A DNA stretch of 40,816 nt from Pseudomonadota bacterium (GCA_018241405.1 JAFEDY010000024.1:1-40816), one strand, 5' to 3'. Shown: positions 28,778 through 37,818, numbered from the stretch's first letter. Notes: generated by a model from the letters alone, not told the origin. Numbers and translations are program-made.

Positions 28778-30421
28778 CTACGATTCCTGCGGCCGCGCCG
28801 CCTCCACCAGCCGCTGCGTGTAGGGGTGGCGCGGCGCATCCAGCACCTGCTGCACGTTGCCGCTCTCGACGACCTCGCCATCCTTCATGACGATGACCTC
28901 GTGCGCCATGGCGCGCACCACGGCCACGTCGTGGGTGATGAGCAGGTAGGACAGCGCGCGCTCCTTCTGCAGGCGCTGCAGCAGCCCCAGCACCTGCTGC
29001 TGGATGGTCACGTCGAGCGCGCTCGTGGGCTCGTCGAGCACCAGCAGCTGCGGCTCCAGGATCAGGGCGCGCGCGATCGCCAGGCGCTGGCGCTGGCCGC
29101 CCGAGAACTCATGCGGGTAGCGCGAGAGCAGGCCGGGGAACTGCGCCTCGGCCAGGCCCACCTCGGCCAGCATGGCGGCCACGCGCGCGCGGCGCTCGGG
29201 CTCGGGCAGCTCCGGCGCATGCACGTGCAGGCCCTCGCCCACGATTTCCTCGACCGTCATGCGCGGCGACAGCGACGAGAACGGATCCTGGAACACCACC
29301 TGCACCTGCCGGCGCAGGGCTTGGTTGTGCGCGCTGTTGTGCTGCGCCGGCTGCTGCCAGGCCTGGCCCGCCACCTGCAGCTCGCCGCGTGCGGGCAGCA
29401 GGCCCAGCAGGGCCTGGGCCAGTGTGGACTTGCCCGAGCCCGATTCGCCCACCACGCCCAGCGTGCGCGCGCTCTGGATGCGCAAGTCCACGCCCTTCAC
29501 GGCCAGGAACTCGCCCTTGGCAAACCAGCCGCGAAAGCCCGGCAGGGGCACGGGATAGGTCACGCTCAATCCCCCCGCCTGGGCCGCGGGCGCCGCGTCT
29601 TCGGCGGACGCGGCCTCGATCACGTCGCGCCGCGGCGTGCTGCCGATCAGGCGGCGCGTGTAATCGTGCCGGGGCGCGCCAAACACCTGTGCCACGCTGC
29701 CCTGCTCCACCAGCGCGCCCTGCTCCATGACGGCCACGCGGTCGGCAAAACGGCGCACCAACAGCAGGTCGTGCGTGATGAGCAGTACGGCCATGCCGGT
29801 CTGGCGCTGCAGGTCGGACAGCAGGCCCAGAATCTGGCCGCGCAGCGTGACGTCGAGCGCCGTGGTGGGCTCGTCGGCCAGCAGCAGTTTGGGGCGGCTG
29901 GCCAGGGCCATGGCGATCATGGCCCTCTGGCGCTGCCCGCCCGAGAGCTGGTGCGGAAAGCTGGCGGCGCGCCGCGCAGGCTCGGGGATGCCCGTGCTCG
30001 CTAGTAGTTCTATAGCTGATTGCGCGCTCTGCGCGTTGGTCAAAGCCTGTTTCAGCATCAGAACCTCGGCCACCTGCTCGCCCACGGGCATGAGCGGGTT
30101 TAGCGCCGTCATCGGTTCCTGGAACACCATGGCGATGTCGCCGCCGCGCACGCCGCGCAGCTCGCGCTCTGAAAGCTGCAGCAGGTCGCGGCCCTGCATC
30201 AGCGCCCGGCCTTCGAGGCGCGCGTCGCCGGCCAGGCGCAGCAGCGCCAGCGCCGTCACCGTCTTGCCCGAGCCCGACTCGCCCACCAGGGCCAGCTTTT
30301 CGCCGGGTGCGATGTCGAAGCTCACGCCGTGCACAACTTCTTTGGCGCCGAAGCGCACGCGCAAGTCTTGCACCTGCAGGAGCGGCGGTGTTTGGGGATT
30401 CATGGGCGGGGTGGCACGCAT
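28778..30421 (-). CDS. yejF: Peptide ABC transporter ATP-binding protein YejF (two fused ATPases)
   Basis: A 547-residue protein with two ABC ATPase modules in tandem. Module 1 has Walker A GESGSGKT (47-54), signature LSGGQRQRA and Walker B LLLADEP. Module 2 has GESGSGKS near residue 330, signature FSGGQRQRL and LLVLDEP. Each is followed by the D-loop SALD/TALD type and an H-loop LLITHD. It powers the YejABEF importer for oligopeptides/microcin C in the inner membrane. GGAG seven bases upstream supports ATG 30421, one base after the yejE stop. Residues QALTNAQSAQSAIELLAS (module 1) are encoded by a segment resembling the dispersed intergenic repeat. Confidence 0.93.
   Translation of the reverse strand: MRATPPMNPQTPPLLQVQDLRVRFGAKEVVHGVSFDIAPGEKLALVGESGSGKTVTALALLRLAGDARLEGRALMQGRDLLQLSERELRGVRGGDIAMVFQEPMTALNPLMPVGEQVAEVLMLKQALTNAQSAQSAIELLASTGIPEPARRAASFPHQLSGGQRQRAMIAMALASRPKLLLADEPTTALDVTLRGQILGLLSDLQRQTGMAVLLITHDLLLVRRFADRVAVMEQGALVEQGSVAQVFGAPRHDYTRRLIGSTPRRDVIEAASAEDAAPAAQAGGLSVTYPVPLPGFRGWFAKGEFLAVKGVDLRIQSARTLGVVGESGSGKSTLAQALLGLLPARGELQVAGQAWQQPAQHNSAHNQALRRQVQVVFQDPFSSLSPRMTVEEIVGEGLHVHAPELPEPERRARVAAMLAEVGLAEAQFPGLLSRYPHEFSGGQRQRLAIARALILEPQLLVLDEPTSALDVTIQQQVLGLLQRLQKERALSYLLITHDVAVVRAMAHEVIVMKDGEVVESGNVQQVLDAPRHPYTQRLVEAARPQES
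29999..30060 (+). repeat. Possible ATAGCTGC-type repeat copy inside yejF
   Basis: TTCTATAGCTGATTGCGCGC followed by GCGCGTTGGTCAAAGCCTGTTTCAGC matches the order of blocks in the dispersed repeat, especially copy 4. It is diverged and lies in the coding sequence, in frame. Chance similarity cannot be excluded. Confidence 0.35.
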
Positions 30422-30422
30422 A

Positions 30423-31463
30423 TCAATGCTCCGCCTTGCGCGGATCGAGCGCGTCGCGCAGCGCGTCGCCCATGAAGGTCAGCAGCAGCAGCGTGGTGAC
30501 CAGCACGGCGAAGGTGAAGATGGAAATCCACCAGGCATCGATGTTGTTCTTGCCCTGGCTGAGCAGCTCCCCCAGGCTGGGCGTGCCCGGCGGTACGCCC
30601 AGGCCCAGGAAGTCGAGCGAGGTCAGCGCCAGAATGGCGGCGCCCATGCGAAACGGCAGGAAGGTCACCACCGGCGTCATGCTGTTGGGCAGGATGTGGC
30701 GCCAGATGATCTGCCCGCTTTTCACGCCCAGGGCGCGCGCGGCCTTCACGTAGTCGAGCTGGCGGTTGCGCAGGAATTCGGCGCGCACATAGTCCGACAG
30801 CCCCATCCAGCCGAACAGCGATAGCAGCACCAGCAGCAGCGCAATGCTGGGCGCGAACACGGCGCTGAAGATGATGAGCAGGTACAGCTCAGGCATGGAG
30901 CCCCAGATCTCTATGAAGCGCTGAAAGGCCAAATCCGTCTTGCCGCCAAAGAAGCCCTGGATGGCGCCCGCCGCCACGCCCAGCGCCACGCCCACCACGG
31001 TGAGCGCCAGGCCGAACAGCACGCTGACGCGAAAGCCGTAGATCAGCTGCGCGAGCAGGTCGCGCCCGCGGTCGTCCGTGCCCAGCCAGTTGTCGCGCGA
31101 CGGGCCGGACGGATTGGGCGCCTTGGCAAAGTAGTTCAGCGTCTGCGGCCCGTAGGGGTTGAGCGTGTACAGCGCCCAGTTGCCGCCCTCGGTGATGCGC
31201 CGGCGCACATAGGGGTCGAGGTAGTCGGCGGGCGTCTGGAAGTCGCCGCCGAAGGTGGTCTCGGGGTAGTCCTTGAGCATGGGGAAGTAGGTCTGCCCCT
31301 GGTAGCGCACGACGAGCGGCCGGTCGTTGCTGACCAGCTCGGCGCACAGGCTGATGACGACCAGGGTGCAGAACACGACCAGGCTCCAGAAGCCCAGGCG
31401 GTTGGCGCGAAAGCGCCGCCAGGCGCGGCGGCGCGGGGACAGGGAAGCACTGACTGCACTCAT
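30423..31463 (-). CDS. yejE: Peptide ABC transporter permease YejE
   Basis: A 346-residue inner-membrane permease from ATG 31463. The N-terminal segment ([36 protein letters not shown]) and a large periplasmic loop (about 50-130, with [23 protein letters not shown]) are typical of YejE. The OppC-type core contains [16 protein letters not shown] and the EAA motif region [24 protein letters not shown]. The C-terminus reads [16 protein letters not shown]. The ATG overlaps the vapC stop (ATGA at 31460-31463), so its translation is coupled to the toxin gene rather than to yejB. A long upstream extension in this frame is noncoding and overlaps vapC. Confidence 0.93.
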   Translation of the reverse strand: MSAVSASLSPRRRAWRRFRANRLGFWSLVVFCTLVVISLCAELVSNDRPLVVRYQGQTYFPMLKDYPETTFGGDFQTPADYLDPYVRRRITEGGNWALYTLNPYGPQTLNYFAKAPNPSGPSRDNWLGTDDRGRDLLAQLIYGFRVSVLFGLALTVVGVALGVAAGAIQGFFGGKTDLAFQRFIEIWGSMPELYLLIIFSAVFAPSIALLLVLLSLFGWMGLSDYVRAEFLRNRQLDYVKAARALGVKSGQIIWRHILPNSMTPVVTFLPFRMGAAILALTSLDFLGLGVPPGTPSLGELLSQGKNNIDAWWISIFTFAVLVTTLLLLTFMGDALRDALDPRKAEH

Positions 31464-31864
31464 GCGGTGAAGGGGTTGAGCAACCCAATGCCGCAGCCAT
31501 CGAAGTCGCGCACATTGCGCGTGACCAGCGTGAGGGCGTGCACCTGGGCCGTGGCGGCGATGAGCATGTCGGCCTGTTCGCGTACCCGACCCTGGCGGGC
31601 GAACTGGGCCCGCAGCTCCCCGGCGCGACTGGCAATGCGCGCGTCCACCGAAAGCACGGTGGCGCACTGCAGGAAGTGGTCAAACCAGCCTGCCTTAGCG
31701 GCATTCGGGCGCCAGTGCAGGCCGAAGGTGATTTCATCGACTGTGATAGCGCTGATCACCACGGGCCGGTCATCCTGCTCCAGGCGCTGTAGCCACTGGC
31801 GCACGCCCGTATCGGGGCGCGGGCGCATCAGCTCGCTGACGGTATTGGTATCTGCCAGGTACAT
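31460..31864 (-). CDS. vapC: PIN-domain toxin VapC
   Basis: A 134-residue PIN-domain RNase of the VapC type. The acidic active-site residues are seen as Asp5 (LADTN), Glu44 (TVDEIT), Asp99 ([12 protein letters not shown]) and Asp120 within TRNVRDF. The family cleaves tRNA or rRNA using Mg and is neutralised by a cognate antitoxin. It lies seven bases downstream of the Phd-type antitoxin gene and overlaps the yejE start. Length is normal for VapC (130-140), and all expected acids are intact, so it looks functional. Confidence 0.93.
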   Translation of the reverse strand: MYLADTNTVSELMRPRPDTGVRQWLQRLEQDDRPVVISAITVDEITFGLHWRPNAAKAGWFDHFLQCATVLSVDARIASRAGELRAQFARQGRVREQADMLIAATAQVHALTLVTRNVRDFDGCGIGLLNPFTA

Positions 31865-31871
31865 GGGCGGA

Positions 31872-32201
31872 TCAGGTGGCCGTTTTGTGGGTGCTTACCT
31901 CGGTGGGTTCGTCCCAATAATGCGGATCGTCCACCATGGGGTTGTAGCGCGTGGTGCGCGGCGGCAGATCAATGCCGTCTTCGGCCCCCTCTGCAATCAG
32001 GATGGCGCGGATTTCGTCGAACATTTCACTCAGCGCAGGCCGCTTTCGCTGCTCCTGCCAGCGCTTGAATTCTTCGTACTCCTGCACCGAAATGACCACC
32101 GCCACCGGCTTGTCGCGGTTGTAGATGGCCTGGGGTTCCTCGGCAGTGAGGCGCACCACCTCGGAGAACTGCTGCTTGGCGCTGGCGATGTTCCAGGTCA
32201 T
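31872..32201 (-). CDS. vapB: Phd/YefM-family antitoxin (VapB-type partner of VapC)
   Basis: A 109-residue antitoxin. The N-terminus [29 protein letters not shown] is the Phd/YefM DNA-binding fold, followed by [21 protein letters not shown]. The C-terminal 45 residues are acidic and flexible ([26 protein letters not shown]), as expected of the toxin-binding tail. GGAGG (32209-32213) lies eight bases before the ATG. A promoter and palindrome directly upstream suggest autoregulation. The pair is inserted between yejB and yejE. Confidence 0.9.
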   Translation of the reverse strand: MTWNIASAKQQFSEVVRLTAEEPQAIYNRDKPVAVVISVQEYEEFKRWQEQRKRPALSEMFDEIRAILIAEGAEDGIDLPPRTTRYNPMVDDPHYWDEPTEVSTHKTAT

Positions 32202-32215
32202 GATGGGCCTCCAAT

Positions 32216-32263
32216 ATGGACAAGTTGAACCTTGATTATGTCCATGTTGATTACAAACTTCAA
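32216..32263 (-). promoter_or_regulatory. Putative vapBC promoter with autoregulatory palindrome
   Basis: On the minus strand TTGAAG (32258-32263, overlapping the yejB stop) and CATAAT (32235-32240) are spaced by 17 bases. The inverted repeat ATGGACA/TGTCCAT (32216-32222 and 32239-32245) flanks and overlaps the -10 box. This is the layout expected for repression by a toxin-antitoxin complex. Confidence 0.6.
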
Positions 32264-33303
32264 TCGAACTTCACGCGCGGGTCTACCCACACGTAGCACA
32301 GGTCGGAGATCAGCTTGGTCACCAGGCCGATCAGCGTGAACAGGTACAGCGTGCCCAGCACCACGGGGTAGTCGCGGCGGATGACGCTCTCATAACTGAG
32401 CAGCCCCAGGCCGTCGAGCGAGAACAGTGTCTCTATGAGCAGCGAGCCCGCGAAGAACGCCCCGATGAAGGCCGACGGAAAGCCGGTGATGATGGGAATC
32501 AGCGCGTTGCGGAACACATGCTTGTAGAGCACCTGGCGCTCGGTCAGCCCCTTGGCGCGTGCCGTGAGCACGTATTGCTTGCGGATCTCCTCCAGAAACG
32601 CGTTCTTGGTCAGCATGGCCGTCACGGCGAAGCTGCCCGCCACCATGGCCGTGATGGGCAGGGTGATATGCCAGAGGTAATCCGTGACCTTGCCCATGAG
32701 CGATAGATCGTCCCAGTTGGCCGATGTCAGCCCGCGCAGCGGGAACCACTGCAGCTGCCCGCCAAACACCACCAGCAGCGCCACGCCCAGCACAAAGCCC
32801 GGTATCGCATAGCCCACGAGGATGATGAGCGTGGTCACCAGGTCAAAGCGCGAGCCCGCGCGCACCGCCTTGGCCACACCCAGCGGCACCGCGACCAGGT
32901 AGCTGATGAAGAAGGTCCACAGCCCCAGGCTGATGGACACGGGCAGTTTTTCCTTGACCAGCTGCCACACGTCCTTGTTCTGGAAGAAGCTGCGCCCGAG
33001 GTCGAAGCGCGCAAAGCGCCCCAGCATCTGGATGAAGCGCTCGTGCGCGGGCTTGTCGAAGCCGTACAACGCCTTGATCTGCGCGAGGCGCTTGGGGTCT
33101 ACACCCTGCGCGCCGCGGTAGGCCATGCCGCCGCCCTCGCCGCCGCCGCCACCACCCAGGCCCGTGGCGCCGGCCTTGGCCTCGGCCAGGTACTGCTCCA
33201 CCGGGCCGCCGGGCACGAACTGGATGACGACAAAGGTCAGCAGCAGCACGCCCAGCAGCGTGGGCAGCATGAGCAGGATGCGCTTGAGGATGTAGGCGAA
33301 CAT
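32260..33303 (-). CDS. yejB: Peptide ABC transporter permease YejB
   Basis: A 347-residue inner-membrane permease of the OppB type. It starts MFAYILKRILLMLPTLLGVLLLTFVVIQFVPGGPVEQYL, the classic first membrane segment. A glycine-rich stretch (GLGGGGGGEGGG, about 48-59) occurs in the periplasmic loop. The EAA region is seen in YVLTARAKGLTERQVLYKHVFRNALIPI. The ending YVWVDPRVKFD matches YejB/OppB proteins. It forms the channel with YejE. The distance to upstream AAA-ATPase coding sequence is 41 bases, so it may be transcribed from that side. Confidence 0.93.
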   Translation of the reverse strand: MFAYILKRILLMLPTLLGVLLLTFVVIQFVPGGPVEQYLAEAKAGATGLGGGGGGEGGGMAYRGAQGVDPKRLAQIKALYGFDKPAHERFIQMLGRFARFDLGRSFFQNKDVWQLVKEKLPVSISLGLWTFFISYLVAVPLGVAKAVRAGSRFDLVTTLIILVGYAIPGFVLGVALLVVFGGQLQWFPLRGLTSANWDDLSLMGKVTDYLWHITLPITAMVAGSFAVTAMLTKNAFLEEIRKQYVLTARAKGLTERQVLYKHVFRNALIPIITGFPSAFIGAFFAGSLLIETLFSLDGLGLLSYESVIRRDYPVVLGTLYLFTLIGLVTKLISDLCYVWVDPRVKFD

Positions 33304-33344
33304 GGTTCAAGTAGTTCCTTGCAGCTGCACGGTGATACCCACCG

Positions 33345-34547
33345 TCAATGCCCCGGCGGCGCCACCGCGCCCGGGCTTTCGCCGGCTTCGGCGGCGCGTC
33401 CCACCTGCATGGCCTGGCGCTGGCGCCAGGCCTGGCGCACAAATGGGTCGGCAATGGCATACACGCCGTGCGACTGGCGGTGGATCAGGTTGGCGGCAAT
33501 CAGGCGTTCAAGCATGTTCTGCACCTGGGGCGACTCCACCGTCATGCCGGTGCGGGCACTGTAGCCGGCCAGCGCATCTGCCGCGAACAACCTGGAGGCA
33601 CCTCCCTCCTCGGCCTGGGCGATGCGATTGAAGATCGCCTCGGCCAGCGCGCCCAGGGTGCGCAGCGGCGCCAGCTCCACATCGGCGGCGGCGCCGGCCA
33701 AGGTGGCGCAGATGATGGGAAAGGCCAGATCGGCGTCCTCGGGGCGGGACTGCAGTTGCATCAGCGCGGCATGCAACTCCTCGGGGCGCTGGCCCAGGGC
33801 GAGAAAGCCTTGCCACATCACCTCCTGCGTGGGCAGCTTCACGCCCGGCAGCTGCTGCAGCTGTGCGCGTTTCCAGGCCACAAAGTCTTCGCCCAGCGGC
33901 TGGTAAGGAGCCGACACCGCCCCGGCAAAGGGCTGGGAGCGCAGCGTGGCCATGTCCGCCACCAGCGATTTGTGTGAGCCCGTACCCAGGAACAGCAAAT
34001 AGCCCGGTGTGCCTGGGCGGGTGTTGACCGCATCGCGCGCGGCCTTCAGGGCGAACATCAGCTGACTGCCTTCTTCCGTGCCCAGGGCCTGCTGCACCTC
34101 ATCGACGATCAGCACCACGTCGCCGCGCACCTTGTCCACCAGTTCGGTGAACACCTGGGCCAGCGTTGCCCCCTCGGGCTTGCCGACAGCATCGAGCTGA
34201 AAGCCCAGCGACAGGCCGGCGGCCCCCAGGTTCAAGCCCTTCAGGCGCCCCAGCAGGGCGCTGCCCGGCGTGGCCAACTGGGCCAGGGTGGCGCGCACCG
34301 CGTCATGCACCAGCGCTGCCGGGCTTTTGCTGCGGTCGGCCCATAAATCCACATACACCACCAGGGCGCCCATGGCCTCCAGCGCGGGGATCAGGTCCTG
34401 GCGCAGGAAGGTGGTCTTGCCAATGCGCCGGATGCCCGCCAGGAACACCCCCGAGCGCACCTGCACCTGCAAGGCCGTGGGGCGCAGCAGCTGCTGGGCG
34501 GTGTCGCGGGCATAGCTATCGCGGTGAAAGACGGGGGCGGTAGGCAT
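33345..34547 (-). CDS. AAA+ ATPase of unknown role (archaeal-ATPase/STAND-like)
   Basis: A 400-residue ATPase from ATG 34547 (TTG 34559 is a poorer alternative). Walker A is GIRRIGKTT (about 38-46) and Walker B is VVLIVDEVQQA (about 148-158). A sensor-like LLFLGTGSHKSL follows. The C-terminal third is helical with a winged-helix-like segment (MTVESPQVQNMLERLIAANLIHRQSHGVYAIADPFVRQAWR). This layout is shared with single-copy prokaryotic AAA ATPases of the archaeal-ATPase superfamily, whose roles are mostly unknown. It lies between yejA and yejB, where the yej operon normally has no gene, and follows an AT-rich region with inverted repeats. A link to peptide transport is not evident; a defence or mobile-element origin is possible. 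Confidence 0.75.
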   Translation of the reverse strand: MPTAPVFHRDSYARDTAQQLLRPTALQVQVRSGVFLAGIRRIGKTTFLRQDLIPALEAMGALVVYVDLWADRSKSPAALVHDAVRATLAQLATPGSALLGRLKGLNLGAAGLSLGFQLDAVGKPEGATLAQVFTELVDKVRGDVVLIVDEVQQALGTEEGSQLMFALKAARDAVNTRPGTPGYLLFLGTGSHKSLVADMATLRSQPFAGAVSAPYQPLGEDFVAWKRAQLQQLPGVKLPTQEVMWQGFLALGQRPEELHAALMQLQSRPEDADLAFPIICATLAGAAADVELAPLRTLGALAEAIFNRIAQAEEGGASRLFAADALAGYSARTGMTVESPQVQNMLERLIAANLIHRQSHGVYAIADPFVRQAWRQRQAMQVGRAAEAGESPGAVAPPGH

Positions 34548-34550
34548 GGC

Positions 34551-34606
34551 TTTATCCAATTTTATTCATATTCAATAATTATTCAAATTGGGTAATTTTG
34601 GATAAA
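34551..34606 (-). promoter_or_regulatory. AT-rich inverted-repeat region upstream of the AAA ATPase
   Basis: Perfect arms TTTATCCAA (34551-34559) and TTGGATAAA (34598-34606) enclose a nested CCAATTT/AAATTGG pair and three TATTCA units. The region is strikingly AT-rich against its GC-rich surroundings. It directly precedes the ATPase start, so it probably holds its promoter and an operator. Confidence 0.5.
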
Positions 34607-34612
34607 CGGCGG

Positions 34613-35078
34613 TCACAGCCAGCGCCGCACGCTGTGCAGGTATTGCAGGTAGGGCTCGCCAAAGCGCTGCGCCAGCGCCCGCTCCTCGGGCAGGATCTGA
34701 TAGCGCGTGATGTAGGCCACGAACGCCGCCAGCGCCAGCAGCGACACGGGGTTGCCCAGGTAGCCGCACCAGGCCAGCAGCTGCAGGGCCACGCCCACAT
34801 ACATGGGGTTGCGCGTGAAGCGGTAGGGCCCGGACTGCACGACGGTGCGCGCGCTCGGGCGCCAACGGGTTGGGTGTAGTGCGGTGGCGCCGAAAGGTCC
34901 ACAGGCCCCACAGCTCCAGCGTCAATCCCGCCGCGGCCAGTACCAGCGCGAGAATCAGCACCGCCCGCCCCGACGCATACAGGGCGAGGGCGGGTGCGGC
35001 TCCGGCCAGCCACCATGCCAGGGCGGCACAGGCCAGGCCAACGAGCGGCGGCGGAATCTTGTGCTCCAGATTGATCAT
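34613..35078 (-). pseudogene. Isoprenylcysteine methyltransferase-like membrane protein, frameshifted
   Basis: The N-terminal half (from ATG 35078) reads MINLEHKIPPPLVGLACAAL with two or three membrane segments up to NPLAPERA. The C-terminal half is in another frame and reads TVVQSGPYRFTRNPMYVGVALQLLAW to EERALAQRFGEPYLQYL, the signature of ICMT/PEMT-like (phospholipid or isoprenylcysteine methyltransferase) proteins. The frames join at an alternating GC tract (34846-34854). Restoring one GC unit would give a continuous product of about 155 residues, the usual size. It may be a true slippage mutation, phase variation, or a sequencing error. The function would be S-adenosylmethionine-dependent methylation at the membrane; the substrate is unknown. 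Confidence 0.75.
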
Positions 35079-35084
35079 AGTGAT

Positions 35085-35140
35085 GAAATATGGGGCTAGC
35101 CTTTGTTGGTAAACCGTTAGCAGCTATGGTTTTTTATACC
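35085..35140 (-). repeat. Partial ATAGCTGC-type repeat, copy 5
   Basis: Read on the minus strand, TATAAAAAACCATAGCTGCT is followed by AACGGTTTACC and AAAGGCTAG. It fills the gap between yejA and the methyltransferase-like gene, and the TAG in its ATAGCTGC core serves as the yejA stop codon. Confidence 0.5.
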
Positions 35141-36938
35141 ACCAGGTATCAATGACCCACATCTCCCCCGGTGAATACGGCGGCACCACCTGCGGGCGTG
35201 CCAGGTGCCAGGCGTCGTAGACCATGCGATGCGTGGGCGCTGACCATTGGGGTATCAGGTAATGCTCGTGGGCGATGATGCGGTCGAGCGCGTGGCAGGC
35301 CGGCAGCATCTGCTCCAGCGTTTTGGCCGACACCATGGCGCGGATGACGGCATCCACCGCCGGGTTCTTCACGCCGGGGAAGTTGCCCGAATCCTCCTGG
35401 TCAGCGGCCTGGCTGCCGAACAGGTCGGCAAACTCCTGGCCCGGGTTGTTCGTGCCCTGGTAGGCGATGGTGGTGATGTCGAAGTCGAACTTCTGCAGCC
35501 GCTGCTGGTACAGCGCAAAGTCCACCGAGCGGAACCGGAGCGTGATGCCCAGCTTGGCCAGATTGCGCTGCCAGGACGAGAGCGTGCGCATGCCGCCCTC
35601 GCTGCTGTCCATGTACTCCAGCTCAAACGGCTCGCCGCGCGCGTTGCGCAGCACGCCGTCCCTGACCTCCCAGCCCGCCTCCTTCAAGCGCACCAGGGCC
35701 TGGCGCAGATGTTCACGCAGCGCCATGGCGTCCTTGGTGACCGGGGGCTCGAACATGGGGCCGAAGACCTCGGCCGGCAGATCCTTGCGCCAAGGGTCGA
35801 GCAGGGCCAGCTCGGCCGGCGTCGGACTGCCATGGGTTTCGCAGACCGTATTGCCGAAGATGCCGTGCACACGCCGGTAGGCGCCGTAGAACAACTGGCG
35901 ACTCATCCACTCGAAGTCGAACGCCAGACCCAGGGCCTCCCGCACGCGCCTATCCTGCAGGAGCGGCCGGCGCGTGTTCAGCACATAGCTCTGAAAGCCC
36001 GTGGGCAGCTTGTTTGGAAAATCGGCCTTGACCAGTTCGCCGGTGTCGAACTTCTTGCCGTTGACGCGCCGCGCCCAGTCGCCCGCGCTGAAGAAACGCA
36101 TCAGGTCGAACTCTCCCGCCTTCAGCGCCTCCAGCCGCGCCGTGTTGTCCTTGTAGATCTTGATCAGCACGCGGTCGAAGTTGGCCGTGCCGCGGCGCAC
36201 GTTGAGGTCGCGCGCCCAGTACTGCGGGTCGCGCACATAGGTGATGTCCTTGCCAAAGTTGACCGGGCCAATCCTGTACGGCCCGCTGCCTATGGGGATG
36301 TCCATCACCACCTGGTCAAAGGGCTTAGGACGGCCATCCTCGCCCAGGCCCCAGTCGCGGCTGAACACGGGCAGGCCGCCCACGGTCAGCGGCAGCTCGC
36401 GGTTCGGCCGGTGAAAGCGGTAGCGCACGCTGCGCGCGTCCAGCACGTCCACGCCGGCCACGTCGATCAGCAGGGTCTTATAGGCGGGTGATGTGTACTG
36501 CCCCACCAGCGTGTCGTAGCTGTGCTTCACATCCTGCGCCGTGACCGGTTTGCCGTTGTGAAAGCGTGCCTGCGGCCGCAGGCGGAAGGTGGCCGACAGG
36601 CCGTCGGGCGCCACCTGCACGTCCTCGGCCAGCAGGCCGTAGCCGGTGGCGGTCTCGGCCATCGAGCCCGACAGCAGCGTGTCGAACATCAGCGCCGACA
36701 GGTAGGCCGGCGCGTTGCCGCGTATCGTGAAGGGGTTGTACTTGTCGAAGGTGGAGGCGCGCAGATTGCTCACCAGGCGCAGCTCGCCGCCCTTGGGCGC
36801 GGACGGGTTCACATAGGGCAGATGTTCAAAGCCCGCCGGCAGTGCCGGATTGCCCCACATGGCATAGGCGTGTGCGGCCCAGGTGGCGGGGGCCCACAGG
36901 CCAAGAACGGAGAGCAAACAAAGACGCCGAAACTGCAT
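35124..36938 (-). CDS. yejA: Periplasmic peptide-binding protein YejA
   Basis: A 604-residue extracellular solute-binding protein (family 5) from ATG 36938. The start was chosen for its signal peptide [20 protein letters not shown], cleaved near AHA. It continues [22 protein letters not shown] with the YejA-type [30 protein letters not shown] and the [20 protein letters not shown] segment match YejA/microcin-C-type receptors. Length fits the family (about 600). It delivers oligopeptides to YejBEF. It is divergent from fabI (59 bases between ATGs). A longer in-frame start at 36980 is not supported, as it would extend toward the fabI leader. Confidence 0.93.
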   Translation of the reverse strand: MQFRRLCLLSVLGLWAPATWAAHAYAMWGNPALPAGFEHLPYVNPSAPKGGELRLVSNLRASTFDKYNPFTIRGNAPAYLSALMFDTLLSGSMAETATGYGLLAEDVQVAPDGLSATFRLRPQARFHNGKPVTAQDVKHSYDTLVGQYTSPAYKTLLIDVAGVDVLDARSVRYRFHRPNRELPLTVGGLPVFSRDWGLGEDGRPKPFDQVVMDIPIGSGPYRIGPVNFGKDITYVRDPQYWARDLNVRRGTANFDRVLIKIYKDNTARLEALKAGEFDLMRFFSAGDWARRVNGKKFDTGELVKADFPNKLPTGFQSYVLNTRRPLLQDRRVREALGLAFDFEWMSRQLFYGAYRRVHGIFGNTVCETHGSPTPAELALLDPWRKDLPAEVFGPMFEPPVTKDAMALREHLRQALVRLKEAGWEVRDGVLRNARGEPFELEYMDSSEGGMRTLSSWQRNLAKLGITLRFRSVDFALYQQRLQKFDFDITTIAYQGTNNPGQEFADLFGSQAADQEDSGNFPGVKNPAVDAVIRAMVSAKTLEQMLPACHALDRIIAHEHYLIPQWSAPTHRMVYDAWHLARPQVVPPYSPGEMWVIDTWWYKKP

Positions 36939-36997
36939 GCGACAATTCTGCCCCACGCGCAGACCGCGCATTCCCCTCATTTTTCAGGAGAACAACA

Positions 36998-37798
36998 ATG
37001 GGTTTTCTCGCCGGCAAGAAGCTGCTCATCACGGGCGTGCTGTCCAACCGCTCCATCGCCTACGGCATCGCCCGCGCCTGCCACCAACAGGGCGCAGAAC
37101 TGGCCTTCAGCTACGTGGGCGAGCGCTTCAAGGACCGCATCAGCGAATTTGCCGCCGAGTTCGGCTCCAAGCTGGTGTTTGACTGCGACGTGGCCGACGA
37201 TGCGCAGATCGAGAAAATGTTCACCGACCTCGGCGCCACCTGGGGCAAGTTCGACGGCTTCGTGCACAGCATCGGCTTTGCCCCGCGCGAGGCGATTGCC
37301 GGCAACTTCCTCGAAGGCCTGTCACGCGAGGGCTTTCGCATCGCGCACGACATCAGCGCCTACAGCTTCCCGGCCATGGCCAAGGCGGCCCTGCCCTATC
37401 TGAACGACAAGTCGTCGCTGCTGACCCTGTCCTACCTGGGCGCGCTGCGCAGCATCCCCAACTACAACACCATGGGCCTGGCCAAGGCCAGCCTGGAGGC
37501 CAGCGTGCGCTACCTGGCCGAGGCCGTGGGCCGCACCGCGGACGGCCGCGCCATCCGCGCCAACGGCATCAGCGCCGGCCCCATCAAGACCCTGGCCGCG
37601 AGCGGCATCAAGGACTTCGGCAAGCTGCTGGGCCGCGTGGCCGACGCCGCGCCGCTGCGCCGCAACGTGACCATCGAGGACGTGGGCAACGTGGCGGCCT
37701 TTTTGCTGAGCGACCTGGCCAGCGGCGTGACGGCCGAGATCACCTATGTGGACGGGGGTTTCAGCCAGACGGCGGGCCTGTCTGCCGATCAGGTGTAA
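36998..37798 (+). CDS. fabI: Enoyl-ACP reductase (NADH) FabI
   Basis: A 266-residue short-chain dehydrogenase that reduces enoyl-ACP in the last step of each fatty acid elongation cycle. The N-terminus [24 protein letters not shown] carries the FabI-type NADH motif. Catalytic residues Tyr146, Tyr156 and Lys163 lie in [20 protein letters not shown], with the same numbers as in E. coli FabI. Gly93 in SIGF is unchanged, so the triclosan-contact residue is of the sensitive type. CAGGAG about eight bases before the ATG is a good ribosome binding site. A strong terminator follows 21 bases after the stop. Confidence 0.97.
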   Translation: MGFLAGKKLLITGVLSNRSIAYGIARACHQQGAELAFSYVGERFKDRISEFAAEFGSKLVFDCDVADDAQIEKMFTDLGATWGKFDGFVHSIGFAPREAIAGNFLEGLSREGFRIAHDISAYSFPAMAKAALPYLNDKSSLLTLSYLGALRSIPNYNTMGLAKASLEASVRYLAEAVGRTADGRAIRANGISAGPIKTLAASGIKDFGKLLGRVADAAPLRRNVTIEDVGNVAAFLLSDLASGVTAEITYVDGGFSQTAGLSADQV

Positions 37799-37818
37799 CA
37801 CGCACCCGTAGAAAAAGG

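Noticed and set aside
31464..31667. N-terminal extension of YejE upstream of ATG 31463
   Set aside because: It overlaps vapC in another frame, is Arg/His-rich and unlike YejE; the ATGA overlap marks the real start.
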